Assembly (NCBI RefSeq): GCF_000239775.1
Contig: NZ_CAFI01000139.1
Span: forward strand, 1 to 42,263
Direction of reading: 5' to 3'
From: Bradyrhizobium sp. ORS 375
Lineage (GTDB): Bacteria; Pseudomonadota; Alphaproteobacteria; Rhizobiales; Xanthobacteraceae
DNA: 42,263 nt
Part shown: positions 1 to 6,899 of the stretch, in pieces
Numbering within the stretch: position 1 is the first letter of the stretch
Layout of the letters: each line of letters opens with the position of its first letter
Position numbers and translations under genes: made by a program
The notes under the pieces: generated by a model
Told to the model about the DNA's origin: nothing
The model's input: the letters and a program-made list of their open reading frames with translations, nothing else
The model's database searches: none

Positions 1-230
1 AGATGCTCGAGCACATGGGACGACCACACCGCGTCAAACGACTGGGCTGCGAACGAGGCGTCGAGCTCGGTGATCGAGCCGACGATGTCGGGCTTGACCT
101 CCGGATCGATGTCGAGCCGCACCTCCTCCCAGTGCTTTTCGGCGATGAGACGAGCAATGCGATGGGCCGTTCCCGGCCCAGACCCGGCATTCAGCATGCG
201 CTTGAGCGTCGACGACAAAGACTGATCCAC
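1..230 (-). CDS. Class I SAM-dependent methyltransferase, N-terminal part only
   Basis: The gene is read leftwards and runs off the left edge; about 76 codons are present. The frame gives LKRMLNAGSGPG, the glycine-rich SAM-binding loop (motif I), then RLDIDPEVKPDIVG, where the acidic residue after the second strand would bind the SAM ribose, and ends in VWSSHVLEH, the typical motif IV region. A stop codon lies just upstream of a GTG at 230, so the start is this GTG (a GGTGA lies about 9 bases upstream), a TTG at 218 or the ATG at 197. The family transfers methyl groups to small molecules, sugars or lipids. Sitting at the edge of an exopolysaccharide locus, it may methylate a sugar, but the acceptor cannot be read from the sequence. 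The fold call is good, the substrate is inference. Confidence 0.7.
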   Translation of the reverse strand, partial: MDQSLSSTLKRMLNAGSGPGTAHRIARLIAEKHWEEVRLDIDPEVKPDIVGSITELDASFAAQSFDAVWSSHVLEH

Positions 231-362
231 TCCTGGGGTTCACCGACGCGGCCCGGACCGGGTTCCCGCGGCAAGGCAAATTAACAGTTAGGCGCACAGA
301 CGACCAGTTTCGGGTTCCAGATGTCACGCGACAGCGTAAATCCGCGCTACCCCATAACAGAA

Positions 363-384
363 AAACCCCGCCGAAGCGGGGTTT
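363..384 (-). terminator. Rho-independent terminator of the RTX-repeat gene
   Basis: A 9-bp perfect stem (AAACCCCGC / GCGGGGTTT) encloses a 4-base loop. On the minus strand it is followed by a run of T residues (TTTTTC). It lies about 24 bases past the stop codon of the 408-1736 gene, so it should end that transcript and separate it from the methyltransferase further left. Confidence 0.9.
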
Positions 385-407
385 GTCCGTCATGATCTGG
401 GAGAAAG

Positions 408-1736
408 TTAGGAGAGCTTGACCACCTGGTCGGTGAAGTAGAGCTCCGACACGCCAGTAAGATTGATCTGCTGGCCGTCGTTGAACACCAGATTGTAGCT
501 GCCCGAGCCGGAGTCGTAATGCAGCGACTGGACGTCCGAGAAGGCGCGGTCCTTGAAGCCGGCGACATCGGTGCCACCGCCGCCAATGATCGTATCGTTG
601 CCGACCTTGGTCTCGATGTGGAAGGTGTCGTCGCCGGCACCGCCCTGCAAGGTCGAGCTCGCGCCCGTGCCACCATAGACCCAGAACTCGTTGTGCGAGC
701 CTGCCGCGCCAGTGTCCTTGAAGTAGTCGCCCTGCTGGCCGATGATCGTGTCGTTGCCGGTCCCGCCAATGAGCGTGTCGGTGCCCGGCGCACCGGTCGA
801 ACCGGAGTCGTAGAGATAGATGTTGCCGCTGCCGGCCTGGAGCAGCTGGTGCGAGCCGGTGCCCGCCACCAGGAAGCTGTTGCCCGAGCCGCCATAGAGC
901 GTGTCGTTGCCGCCACCGCCATACAGACTGTCGGCGCCAGCGCCGGCCTGAAGTACGTTGGCCTCGCTCGAATGCGTGCTGCCCGAACCGAGAATGTTCC
1001 AGCCGCCGGCGCCGCTGCCGGAGATCACCAGCGAGTTGTTGCCACCATGCAGCTCGCTGTGGCCGGAGCCGCCGATCAGCGTGTCGTTGCCGTAGCCCCA
1101 CAGCGTGTCGTTGCCGGTGCCAGCCACCAGGGTGCTGGTGCCCGACGAGACGTCGCGCAGCGTGTTGTTGCCGGAGCCGCCGGCCTGCAGCAGTTGATGC
1201 GCACCCGTGCCGGCCTGCAGGAAGTTGTCGCCCGCGCCGCCGACCAGCGTGTCCGAGCCGCTGCCGCCGTAGATGCTGTCGTTGCCGTCGCCGCCATAGA
1301 GATAGCTGTTGCCGGCACCGCCGCCGATCACGTCCGCGCCGGCGCCGCCATAGACGGTGTCGTTGCCACTGTCGAACAGATTGACGCTGTCAGCGCCGGT
1401 GCCCATGGCGATGAAGATGCCGTTATGGGCGTTCTGCGAATCAGTCACGTAGAGCTGGTTGCCACCAGCATCGTCCATGATGATCGCCTTGAGTGTCGAA
1501 CTGGTCTGGACCGTGGTCGAATTGGAGACCTCGAGAATCTGAACGATCGGCGGAACGGAGCCACCGGAGTAGGCCCCACTCTCGACCCACGCCTTCTTTC
1601 CGTCTTCGGCTCCCGGCGTGTAGACGCCGGTCGATTCGAGCGACGAAATCAGCGCCGCCTGCACGCTCGGATCGAAGTGCCCCGACGCCGTGAGGTCACC
1701 ATTCAGCTCCGTTTTGGTCAAATAGGAAACGGTCAT
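408..1736 (-). CDS. RTX-type (hemolysin-repeat) calcium-binding protein
   Basis: The product is 442 residues. From about residue 120 to 390 it is built of degenerate nonapeptide-like repeats of the GGxGxDxLYGG kind (for example GGAGADVIGGG, YGGDGNDSIYGG, GGSGSDTLVGG, GGTGNDTIIGQ). Such repeats form calcium-binding parallel beta-rolls in RTX proteins, which are usually secreted by type I systems through an uncleaved C-terminal signal. The N-terminal 100 residues have no recognisable domain and no Sec signal peptide. The C-terminus (LYFTDQVVKLS) is hydrophobic, as in type I signals, but no ABC exporter or membrane-fusion gene is in the window. It is monocistronic, with a strong terminator behind it and a long AT-richer leader in front. 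A role in surface or matrix structure, binding polysaccharide with calcium, is inference from location. Confidence 0.8.
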   Translation of the reverse strand: MTVSYLTKTELNGDLTASGHFDPSVQAALISSLESTGVYTPGAEDGKKAWVESGAYSGGSVPPIVQILEVSNSTTVQTSSTLKAIIMDDAGGNQLYVTDSQNAHNGIFIAMGTGADSVNLFDSGNDTVYGGAGADVIGGGAGNSYLYGGDGNDSIYGGSGSDTLVGGAGDNFLQAGTGAHQLLQAGGSGNNTLRDVSSGTSTLVAGTGNDTLWGYGNDTLIGGSGHSELHGGNNSLVISGSGAGGWNILGSGSTHSSEANVLQAGAGADSLYGGGGNDTLYGGSGNSFLVAGTGSHQLLQAGSGNIYLYDSGSTGAPGTDTLIGGTGNDTIIGQQGDYFKDTGAAGSHNEFWVYGGTGASSTLQGGAGDDTFHIETKVGNDTIIGGGGTDVAGFKDRAFSDVQSLHYDSGSGSYNLVFNDGQQINLTGVSELYFTDQVVKLS

Positions 1737-1875
1737 GCCAGGACCCCAATGTTAATTTCCACACAAAAGCTCAAACGCACGCCAGACAGGTCGCGCAGAT
1801 TCAACAGATGAATTCGCATCGAAATCAGCAGCCCCTGGAGCGCACCGAGAAAATGGCGCGATCCTACGCGTTTTG

Positions 1876-1890
1876 TTAAGTGAACGTTAA
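1876..1890. promoter_or_regulatory. Candidate CtrA-type binding site, TTAA-N7-TTAA
   Basis: The sequence has two TTAA boxes exactly seven bases apart, followed by A-C, which matches the established alphaproteobacterial CtrA consensus TTAA-N7-TTAAC except for one base at the edge. It is about 140 bases upstream of the RTX-repeat start and 340 upstream of the ParA-like start. Binding is not shown; the match is what is seen. Confidence 0.45.
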
Positions 1891-2106
1891 ACGAGCAGGC
1901 AACGGAGTCAAGCGAGATAATTCAGGAAACAGCAACTAAAACGACGAAAATATCCAGGCGCGTCATACTTCGGTTAAGTGGATCTTCATTCATACCAATG
2001 GGAAACACAGTAGTGATGGCGGTAACCCTCAGGAAGTCAGCCCTGGACTCGCCAGTTGTTTGGGGAAATCACGAAAGGTTCCCAAGTTTTCCACGTTAAT
2101 ACTTAA

Positions 2107-2123
2107 GGCGACGCAATGTCGCC
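2107..2123. promoter_or_regulatory. Inverted repeat upstream of the ParA-like gene
   Basis: GGCGAC and GTCGCC are separated by five bases, about 105 bases upstream of the ATG at 2228. It could be an operator or a small hairpin in the leader. No known regulator box is recognised. Confidence 0.3.
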
Positions 2124-2227
2124 GCATGTATAGCCGGAGACATCTTAAGTTGCTGCGCTGCAATGTACTTGCAACTACCGCCGTAGGACTGATCAATCAT
2201 ATCTGATAACGTGTAATCCTGAGATCG

Positions 2228-2872
2228 ATGGCAACGATAATCACGGTAGCCCAGCGTAAGGGTGGGGTCGGTAAGACGACCATGGCGATCTGCGTCGCAG
2301 CCGAGCTCGGGCGCCGTGGCCATAACGTTGCGCTGGTCGACGTCGACCCGCAGCGCTCCGCTTGCCACTGGGCCGAGCTCGGAAATCTGGAGATGCCCGT
2401 CTACGAGATGGGCCTCGACGAGATGCCCGTGGCGGCCTGGGCGCGGGAGATTCGGCAGATCAAGGCCAACCTGCTCGTTCTGGACACGGCGCCGACCGAA
2501 CGCGAGATGGGCGCCACGATCGCACTCGCCGATCTGATTCTCGTCCCCTGCACGGCCTCGGGGCTCGACATCGAAGCCACTGCCCACACGATGACGATCA
2601 TCAACGCCGTCCGCCGGCGGCGCTCCAAGCCGGTGAAGGTGCTGCTGGTGCCGAATCGCATCGACCGCCGCACGCTCGAGGGCCGGCAACTGGTCGACGA
2701 GCTCCGGCAATTCAAGGAGCCGCTGGCGCCATCGGTCGCCAGCAGGTCGGCCTTCGTGCGCGCCTTTTCGGTCGGGCAGTCGGTCGCCAGCTATGCCCCC
2801 GGCCAGGCTGCCGATGCCGACATCCGCACCTTGACCGACGCGGTGGAGAAGGCGCTGCCCCGGCGCAAATAG
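2228..2872 (+). CDS. Orphan ParA/MinD-family ATPase
   Basis: The 214-residue protein opens with a deviant Walker A motif, KGGVGKTT at residues 11-18, with both the signature lysine (K11) and the catalytic-loop lysine (K16). Walker A' is VDVDPQR at about 37-43 and Walker B is LLVLDTA ending at about residue 88. Length and layout match small ParA-like ATPases, which form ATP-dependent dimers on DNA or membrane and position cargo. No ParB or centromere-like array is seen next to it, so plasmid or chromosome partition is unlikely to be its local job. It sits at the head of an exopolysaccharide locus, a place where MinD-like proteins such as BcsQ are known in cellulose loci, so positioning the polysaccharide machinery is an attractive inference. 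Its stop is four bases from the stop of the convergent 2877-3338 gene. Confidence 0.85.
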   Translation: MATIITVAQRKGGVGKTTMAICVAAELGRRGHNVALVDVDPQRSACHWAELGNLEMPVYEMGLDEMPVAAWAREIRQIKANLLVLDTAPTEREMGATIALADLILVPCTASGLDIEATAHTMTIINAVRRRRSKPVKVLLVPNRIDRRTLEGRQLVDELRQFKEPLAPSVASRSAFVRAFSVGQSVASYAPGQAADADIRTLTDAVEKALPRRK

Positions 2873-2876
2873 CGAA

Positions 2877-3338
2877 TCAGAACTTCTCGACGAACTGGAA
2901 GCGGAAGTCCTTCTGTGACGGCATCGTGCCGAGCACCGCTTCCTTGCGCCCGTAGCCGGGGACATCCATTGCCACGCAGCCGCTGGCCTGCAGATAGCAG
3001 ACCTGAATCTTGATCGCCTTGGGGCAGCCATTCTCGGCGTAGACGACGTGATCGAACAGCTTCGGATTGGTGGCGAAGGGACGCGCCGAGCCGCTCACGG
3101 ACAGGCAGGGCTTGCCGGAAAAATCCTTGTGGCGCTGAACCTCGGCGCCGGTGCCGGTCACGGCGACATCCGGCGACAGCCGCGGCTGGTAGGTTCCGCC
3201 GACCTGCGGGCGCCCGCCAAAGCCGCTGCCCGGCACACTGGGCGAGGTCTGCGCAACAGCGGTATCCGGCGCCGAGGACAGACCGGCGAGCCCGCCAATC
3301 ACGGCAGCATTCAGCAGTATTCGCAGTAACACATTCAT
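2877..3338 (-). CDS. Small exported protein of unknown function
   Basis: The 153-residue product starts with a typical Sec signal peptide (MNVLLRILLNAAVIGGLAGL followed by SSAPDTAVAQ, cleavage likely after AVAQ). The mature part has a proline/glycine-rich linker, then a compact domain with four cysteines (GKPCLSVSG, ENGCPKAI, VCYLQASGCVAM) that could form two disulphides in the periplasm. I do not recognise a family. It is divergent from the initiating transferase at 3438 across 99 bases with an inverted repeat, and convergent with the ParA-like gene, so it is probably its own transcript, possibly co-regulated with the transferase. Confidence 0.75.
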   Translation of the reverse strand: MNVLLRILLNAAVIGGLAGLSSAPDTAVAQTSPSVPGSGFGGRPQVGGTYQPRLSPDVAVTGTGAEVQRHKDFSGKPCLSVSGSARPFATNPKLFDHVVYAENGCPKAIKIQVCYLQASGCVAMDVPGYGRKEAVLGTMPSQKDFRFQFVEKF

Positions 3339-3365
3339 CAGGACCGCCTCGTCGCGCCAGAACCA

Positions 3366-3383
3366 TCACGCTCTTACGCGTGA
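3366..3383. promoter_or_regulatory. Inverted repeat in the divergent promoter region
   Basis: TCACGC and GCGTGA are separated by six bases, in the 99-base gap between two divergent start codons (3338 leftward, 3438 rightward). Its position suits an operator shared by the exported protein and the initiating transferase. No known box is identified. Confidence 0.35.
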
Positions 3384-3437
3384 AATTGTTCGAGATGTAC
3401 CGCTGTTCGGGTTGTCTATGGTCAACAACACGTTAAG

Positions 3438-4985
3438 ATGCCGAATGTTAATCGGCGCGATCATTTGTTAATGGCGGAAGCGAGCGGCATGCTGCATTCG
3501 CAAGGACATGCCCGGGTCAGAGCGCACGAGAAGGGCTCCGAGCCAGCAGTCATCAGTTTCCCACCGCCGCGCGACGGCGATCAGCCGTCGGGCTCGACAG
3601 GTCGCGGCAAGCTGTCGCTCAGCGCGACCTCGGCCGGCAAGTTCATTGCGCTCGAGTTCGGCACGGTCTCGACCGTCGCTTATCTGACCAGCCTGCTCTA
3701 TCACCGGCTCGTCGTGCCGGAGCTTCCGATCGCGACCGAGTACACGAGCGCCGCCGTGCTGCTGGCCGCACTCTATTGTGGCGCGGCGCTCGGCCTGCGC
3801 GACTTCACCCACCTGCAGAACTTCCGCCACCAGCGGCTGCTCTGGAACGCGGTCCGGGCGACCAGCCTGGCCTTCGCTTTCCTGGTCTCGGGCATGTTCC
3901 TGCTCAAGGTGTCGGACGAATATTCGCGCGGCGCATTCGTCGTGCAGTTCGGCACCGTTTGTCTGGCTGCCCTCGCCCTGCGCGGGGTGCTGATCTCGCG
4001 CCAGCAACGCGCGCTCGAGCGCGGCGAGCTGGCGTTGCGCCGGGCGTTCATCGTCGGGGATCTCAGGCAGTCGCGCGGGCTGTCGCAGCGGCTGCGCGAC
4101 AACGGCGTGATCACGGTGTCCCAGTTCACGCTGGCGCAGGTCGAGCGGCCCGACGGCGCCCGCGCGCTGATCGAGGCCTGCCGCACCGCCGGCGCCGACG
4201 ACATCTTCGTGCTGCCCAGCGCCGACCAGATCGGCCGCATGCCGACCATCGTCGATCACCTGTCGCAGCTGCCGGTGGCCGTTCATGTCATGGTGCCCGG
4301 GCTCGACGGGCTGCTGGCGGCCTCCGAGGTCGTCGAGTTCGGCGACGTCGCCGCGGTTCAGGTCCAGGGCCGTCCGCTCTCGGCCGTCGACGAGGCGCTC
4401 AAGCGCGGCTTCGATATCGTGGTGGCATCGGTTCTGCTCGTCACGCTGTCGCCGCTGCTGCTCGTGGTCGCCGCGCTCATCAAGCTGGGCGACCGCGGGC
4501 CGGTGCTGTTCCGGCAGGTGCGCCACGGCTTCAACAATGAAGCGATCACGGTGCTGAAGTTCCGCACCATGCGCGTCAGCGAAGCACCTGAGGATTTCCG
4601 CCAGGCGACGCGCGACGATCCCCGCATCACCTGGCTCGGCGGCTGGCTGCGGCGCACCAGCATCGACGAGCTGCCGCAGCTCATCAACGTCCTGCGCGGC
4701 GAGATGTCGATCGTGGGCCCCCGACCGCACGCGCTGGCGCACAACCGGATGTTCGAGGAGCGCATTCCGCCGCTGTCGCGCCGGCACAACATGAAGCCGG
4801 GGATCACCGGCTGGGCGCAGGTCAATCTGCTGCGCGGCGAAACCGACACGCTGGAGAAGATGCAGAAGCGGATCGACTACGACCTGTTCTACATCGATCA
4901 CTGGTCGTTCCTGTTCGACCTGAAGATCATCCTGCTGACGGCCGTGATGCTGCTGTCGGTCAATAACTACCGTCAGAGCTTCTGA
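3438..4985 (+). CDS. Undecaprenyl-phosphate glucose (hexose-1-P) phosphotransferase, ExoY/WcaJ type
   Basis: This enzyme starts repeat-unit synthesis by moving a hexose-1-phosphate from a UDP-sugar to undecaprenyl phosphate at the inner membrane. The 515-residue product has a polar N-terminus, four predicted membrane segments (about 68-92, 102-120, 140-158, 165-185), a soluble CoA-binding-like middle domain (about 200-310) and a bacterial sugar transferase domain (322-515). In the latter, a membrane helix is followed by KFRTMR (374-379), RRTSIDELPQLINVLRGEMS (405-424), VGPRP and KPGITGWAQVNLLRGE. The length and five-helix layout match the WcaJ/GumD branch, for which glucose is the usual substrate. 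Starts at 3471 or 3489 (the latter behind GGAAGCGAG) are possible. It is the only initiating transferase seen in the window. Confidence 0.92.
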   Translation: MPNVNRRDHLLMAEASGMLHSQGHARVRAHEKGSEPAVISFPPPRDGDQPSGSTGRGKLSLSATSAGKFIALEFGTVSTVAYLTSLLYHRLVVPELPIATEYTSAAVLLAALYCGAALGLRDFTHLQNFRHQRLLWNAVRATSLAFAFLVSGMFLLKVSDEYSRGAFVVQFGTVCLAALALRGVLISRQQRALERGELALRRAFIVGDLRQSRGLSQRLRDNGVITVSQFTLAQVERPDGARALIEACRTAGADDIFVLPSADQIGRMPTIVDHLSQLPVAVHVMVPGLDGLLAASEVVEFGDVAAVQVQGRPLSAVDEALKRGFDIVVASVLLVTLSPLLLVVAALIKLGDRGPVLFRQVRHGFNNEAITVLKFRTMRVSEAPEDFRQATRDDPRITWLGGWLRRTSIDELPQLINVLRGEMSIVGPRPHALAHNRMFEERIPPLSRRHNMKPGITGWAQVNLLRGETDTLEKMQKRIDYDLFYIDHWSFLFDLKIILLTAVMLLSVNNYRQSF

Positions 4986-5023
4986 CGCCGGATAGGTCAG
5001 CGGAGATCGTCACCTGCAGCGAA

Positions 5024-5797
5024 TCAGCGGGGCTTTACGGCCACCGCAATCAGGTTCTGGCTGTAGATCCCGTCGGCCATGTCGCCTGTCTCCACCGCGA
5101 TGACGAAGCGCAGCATCGATCGAATGAGCTTCCACAGTACGAGCCGAATCGCGCTCTTCAGCCCATGCGGGATCGGCATATCCTCGGCGCAGGCGACGCT
5201 CGCGAACCCGGCCGCCCGCAGCACGGCGCCGAGCGATTGGCGCGTGAAGGCGAGCTCGTGGGTGAAATCGCCGTAGCGGATGCGGCCGAAGAACGGCGAT
5301 TCGGCATTGGGGGCGTGAATGATCCAGCGGCCACCCGGCTTCAGCACACGCAACGCGTCCTGCGCCAGGCGCAGCAGCTGCTGCTTGGTCAGATGCTCGA
5401 TGACGTCATAGGTCACGAGCACGTCGAGGCTGTCAGAGGTGGCTTGCGCCAGCTCGCCGAACAGGTCGCCCTGCCGCACGCCGGCAATGCCGAGCCGCTG
5501 CGCAATCGCCACCTGCTCCGCCGAACCGTCGACGCCACGCAGATTCCGATAGCCCTCGCGCTGCGCGGCCAGCAGCAGAACGCCATTACCACAGCCGAGA
5601 TCGAGAATCTCGGCGGCGCGGTCGGCGGGAAAGAACCGCCGCACCAGATCGCGCATGATCGGCATCCGCGGCGCGAGATCGGCCTGATCCGTCGGCGCGG
5701 CGCCGAAGCCGCCCGACGAGACGTAGCGCTCGTACATGAACTGATTGGGATCCTCGCCCGAGGCGGGCGGCTGCGCCGTCGAGTCCATGCATCTCAT
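5024..5797 (-). CDS. Class I SAM-dependent methyltransferase
   Basis: The 257-residue protein has motif I EILDLGCGNG (about 63-72), an acidic strand-2 end GVDGSAEQ (D90), motif IV VLVTYDVIEHL and the post-I LKPGGRWIIHAPN. These are the hallmarks of a UbiG/UbiE-like class I methyltransferase. The last quarter (SAIRLVLWKLIRSMLRFVIA) is basic and hydrophobic and may touch the membrane. Its ATG at 5797 overlaps the stop of the CgeB-like glycosyltransferase by four bases (ATGA), so the two are translationally coupled; an ATG at 5788 behind AAGGA is equally possible. It is the last gene of the leftward flippase operon. A sugar O-methyltransferase is likely, since methylated sugars occur in rhizobial and bradyrhizobial exopolysaccharides, but the acceptor is inference. 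Confidence 0.85.
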   Translation of the reverse strand: MRCMDSTAQPPASGEDPNQFMYERYVSSGGFGAAPTDQADLAPRMPIMRDLVRRFFPADRAAEILDLGCGNGVLLLAAQREGYRNLRGVDGSAEQVAIAQRLGIAGVRQGDLFGELAQATSDSLDVLVTYDVIEHLTKQQLLRLAQDALRVLKPGGRWIIHAPNAESPFFGRIRYGDFTHELAFTRQSLGAVLRAAGFASVACAEDMPIPHGLKSAIRLVLWKLIRSMLRFVIAVETGDMADGIYSQNLIAVAVKPR

Positions 5798-6894
5798 CCT
5801 TCGACCTTGGCGCCCGGGGCGGCAGCGCTCGAACCTGGAAACAGCGACCGCAGCAGCGGACTTCGGCCGATCGCCTCCGCCAGCCGCGATGCGTTGTCAT
5901 AGCCTGACGATTGCGCGCGAACCCAGCCGGCCTGCGCGATCCGCGCCCGGCACGGCTCGTCCGCGAGCAGCCGTGCGGCCTTGTCCGCGAGATCGTCGAC
6001 ACCCGTAAAGAACACCGCCTCGTGCTCGTCGCGAAAGCTCTGCTCGAGGCGCGAGGCGCGCTCGGCCAGCAGCAGGCCGCCGCAGGCGGTGATCTCGAAG
6101 GCGCGATGCGACAGCTCCTCCCAATTGTCCTTGGTGATGAAGGAGACGCTGATGCGCGAGGCGCAGATGGTCTGACGATAGGCGTCGTCCCAGGCGCCGT
6201 CGGCGATGACGCGAAACAGCTGCTCATGGCCGCGCACCGCGCGGCTCCAGCCGTGACCGAACAAGCTGACGCGTCCGGGCATGCGTTTCGCCAGATCGAG
6301 CATCAATTCCGTGCGATGTGGACGGATGCCGCCGCCGTCCTTCAGCGCCGTTCCGATGAAGCTGATGTCATGCAGCATCGGCAACGGCTGATCCGGCATG
6401 AAATGACGCGCCGGCGCGAAGCCGAAATCGACCACCGACACGCGGCGCGCGCCGGCGCGCTCGTAGTTGCGCACGACGCTGTATTTCGGCGTCATGATCT
6501 CGTCGACCAGGGGCACCAGGCCGAGATGCAGCCGCCACAGGCCGCGCTCGTGCTCGCCCCAGGGATTGTCGTTGTTGAACAGCACGACCGCGCCGACGCG
6601 GCTCCGGATCGCCGCCAGGGTCGCGGGACGGATCATCCAGCCCTTGTCGATCCACAGCACGTCATAGGTCCGTTCGGCCGCGGCGCGGATCAACTCGGCA
6701 TTGGCCCGCGCGATGACCGGCCCGATCTGCAGCCGCGCCCGCAGCTGCCAGTCGATGCGGGCCGCGAGGCCCGACAGCGCCGGCGGCGGCAATCGCGTGA
6801 CGACGGCCCCGATCTGCTCCAGCGCATCGGCGCGGTCGCGCGACGTCGTTCCCGCGCCGTTGTCGCCGACATACAGCAAGGACGGACCCGGCAT
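5794..6894 (-). CDS. CgeB-like glycosyltransferase
   Basis: A longer open frame reaches 7275, but the part above 6894 lies out of frame inside the flippase gene. The ATG at 6894 comes five bases after the flippase stop and behind GGCGGTGAG, and gives a sensible start (MPGPSLLYVGDNGAGTTSRD). The 366-residue product has a GT-B shape: an N-terminal Rossmann-like half (YDVLWIDKGW, VLFNNDNPWG, PKYSVVRNYERAGA) and a C-terminal half with the family motif SHRAFEITACGGLLLAE and a typical GVDDLADKAARLLAD helix. This resembles the YkvP/CgeB glycosyltransferase-like family. It presumably adds one sugar to the lipid-linked repeat on the cytoplasmic side. Donor and linkage are unknown. Confidence 0.82.
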   Translation of the reverse strand: MPGPSLLYVGDNGAGTTSRDRADALEQIGAVVTRLPPPALSGLAARIDWQLRARLQIGPVIARANAELIRAAAERTYDVLWIDKGWMIRPATLAAIRSRVGAVVLFNNDNPWGEHERGLWRLHLGLVPLVDEIMTPKYSVVRNYERAGARRVSVVDFGFAPARHFMPDQPLPMLHDISFIGTALKDGGGIRPHRTELMLDLAKRMPGRVSLFGHGWSRAVRGHEQLFRVIADGAWDDAYRQTICASRISVSFITKDNWEELSHRAFEITACGGLLLAERASRLEQSFRDEHEAVFFTGVDDLADKAARLLADEPCRARIAQAGWVRAQSSGYDNASRLAEAIGRSPLLRSLFPGSSAAAPGAKVEG

Positions 6895-6899
6895 CGCGC

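Larger units (their letters stand above)
1737..2227. other. Long divergent intergenic regulatory region
   Basis: About 490 bases separate the start codons of the RTX-repeat gene (leftward) and the ParA-like gene (rightward). I see no coding frame in it. It is AT-richer than its surroundings and holds a perfect TTAA-N7-TTAA (1876-1890), a GGTTAAG-centred near match at about 1974, a GCGGTAAC word at about 2019, a GGCGAC/GTCGCC inverted repeat (2107-2123) and paired AGTTGC/GCAACT words (about 2145-2175). It most likely carries both promoters. Confidence 0.6.

Noticed and set aside
34-1101. A 355-codon minus-strand frame overlapping the RTX gene and terminator
   Set aside because: It reads through the strong terminator hairpin in another frame and gives low-complexity Arg/Gln-rich sequence.
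580-1360. Repeated units that might be a CRISPR array or tandem DNA repeat
   Set aside because: They are degenerate protein-coding nonapeptide repeats without constant repeats or unique spacers.
519-1811. A 430-codon plus-strand frame over the RTX-repeat gene
   Set aside because: Its Ala/Val/Gly/Arg repeats mirror the RTX repeats on the other strand; it has no ribosome site and the minus-strand protein has a clear family.
2228-2872. Replicon partition system (parAB) or plasmid origin
   Set aside because: No ParB gene, no repABC-type genes and no repeated centromere-like sites are present around the ParA-like gene.
3429-3475. CtrA-type pair from the TTAA boxes around the initiating transferase start
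   Set aside because: The TTAA boxes there are 11 or more bases apart instead of seven, so the spacing does not fit.
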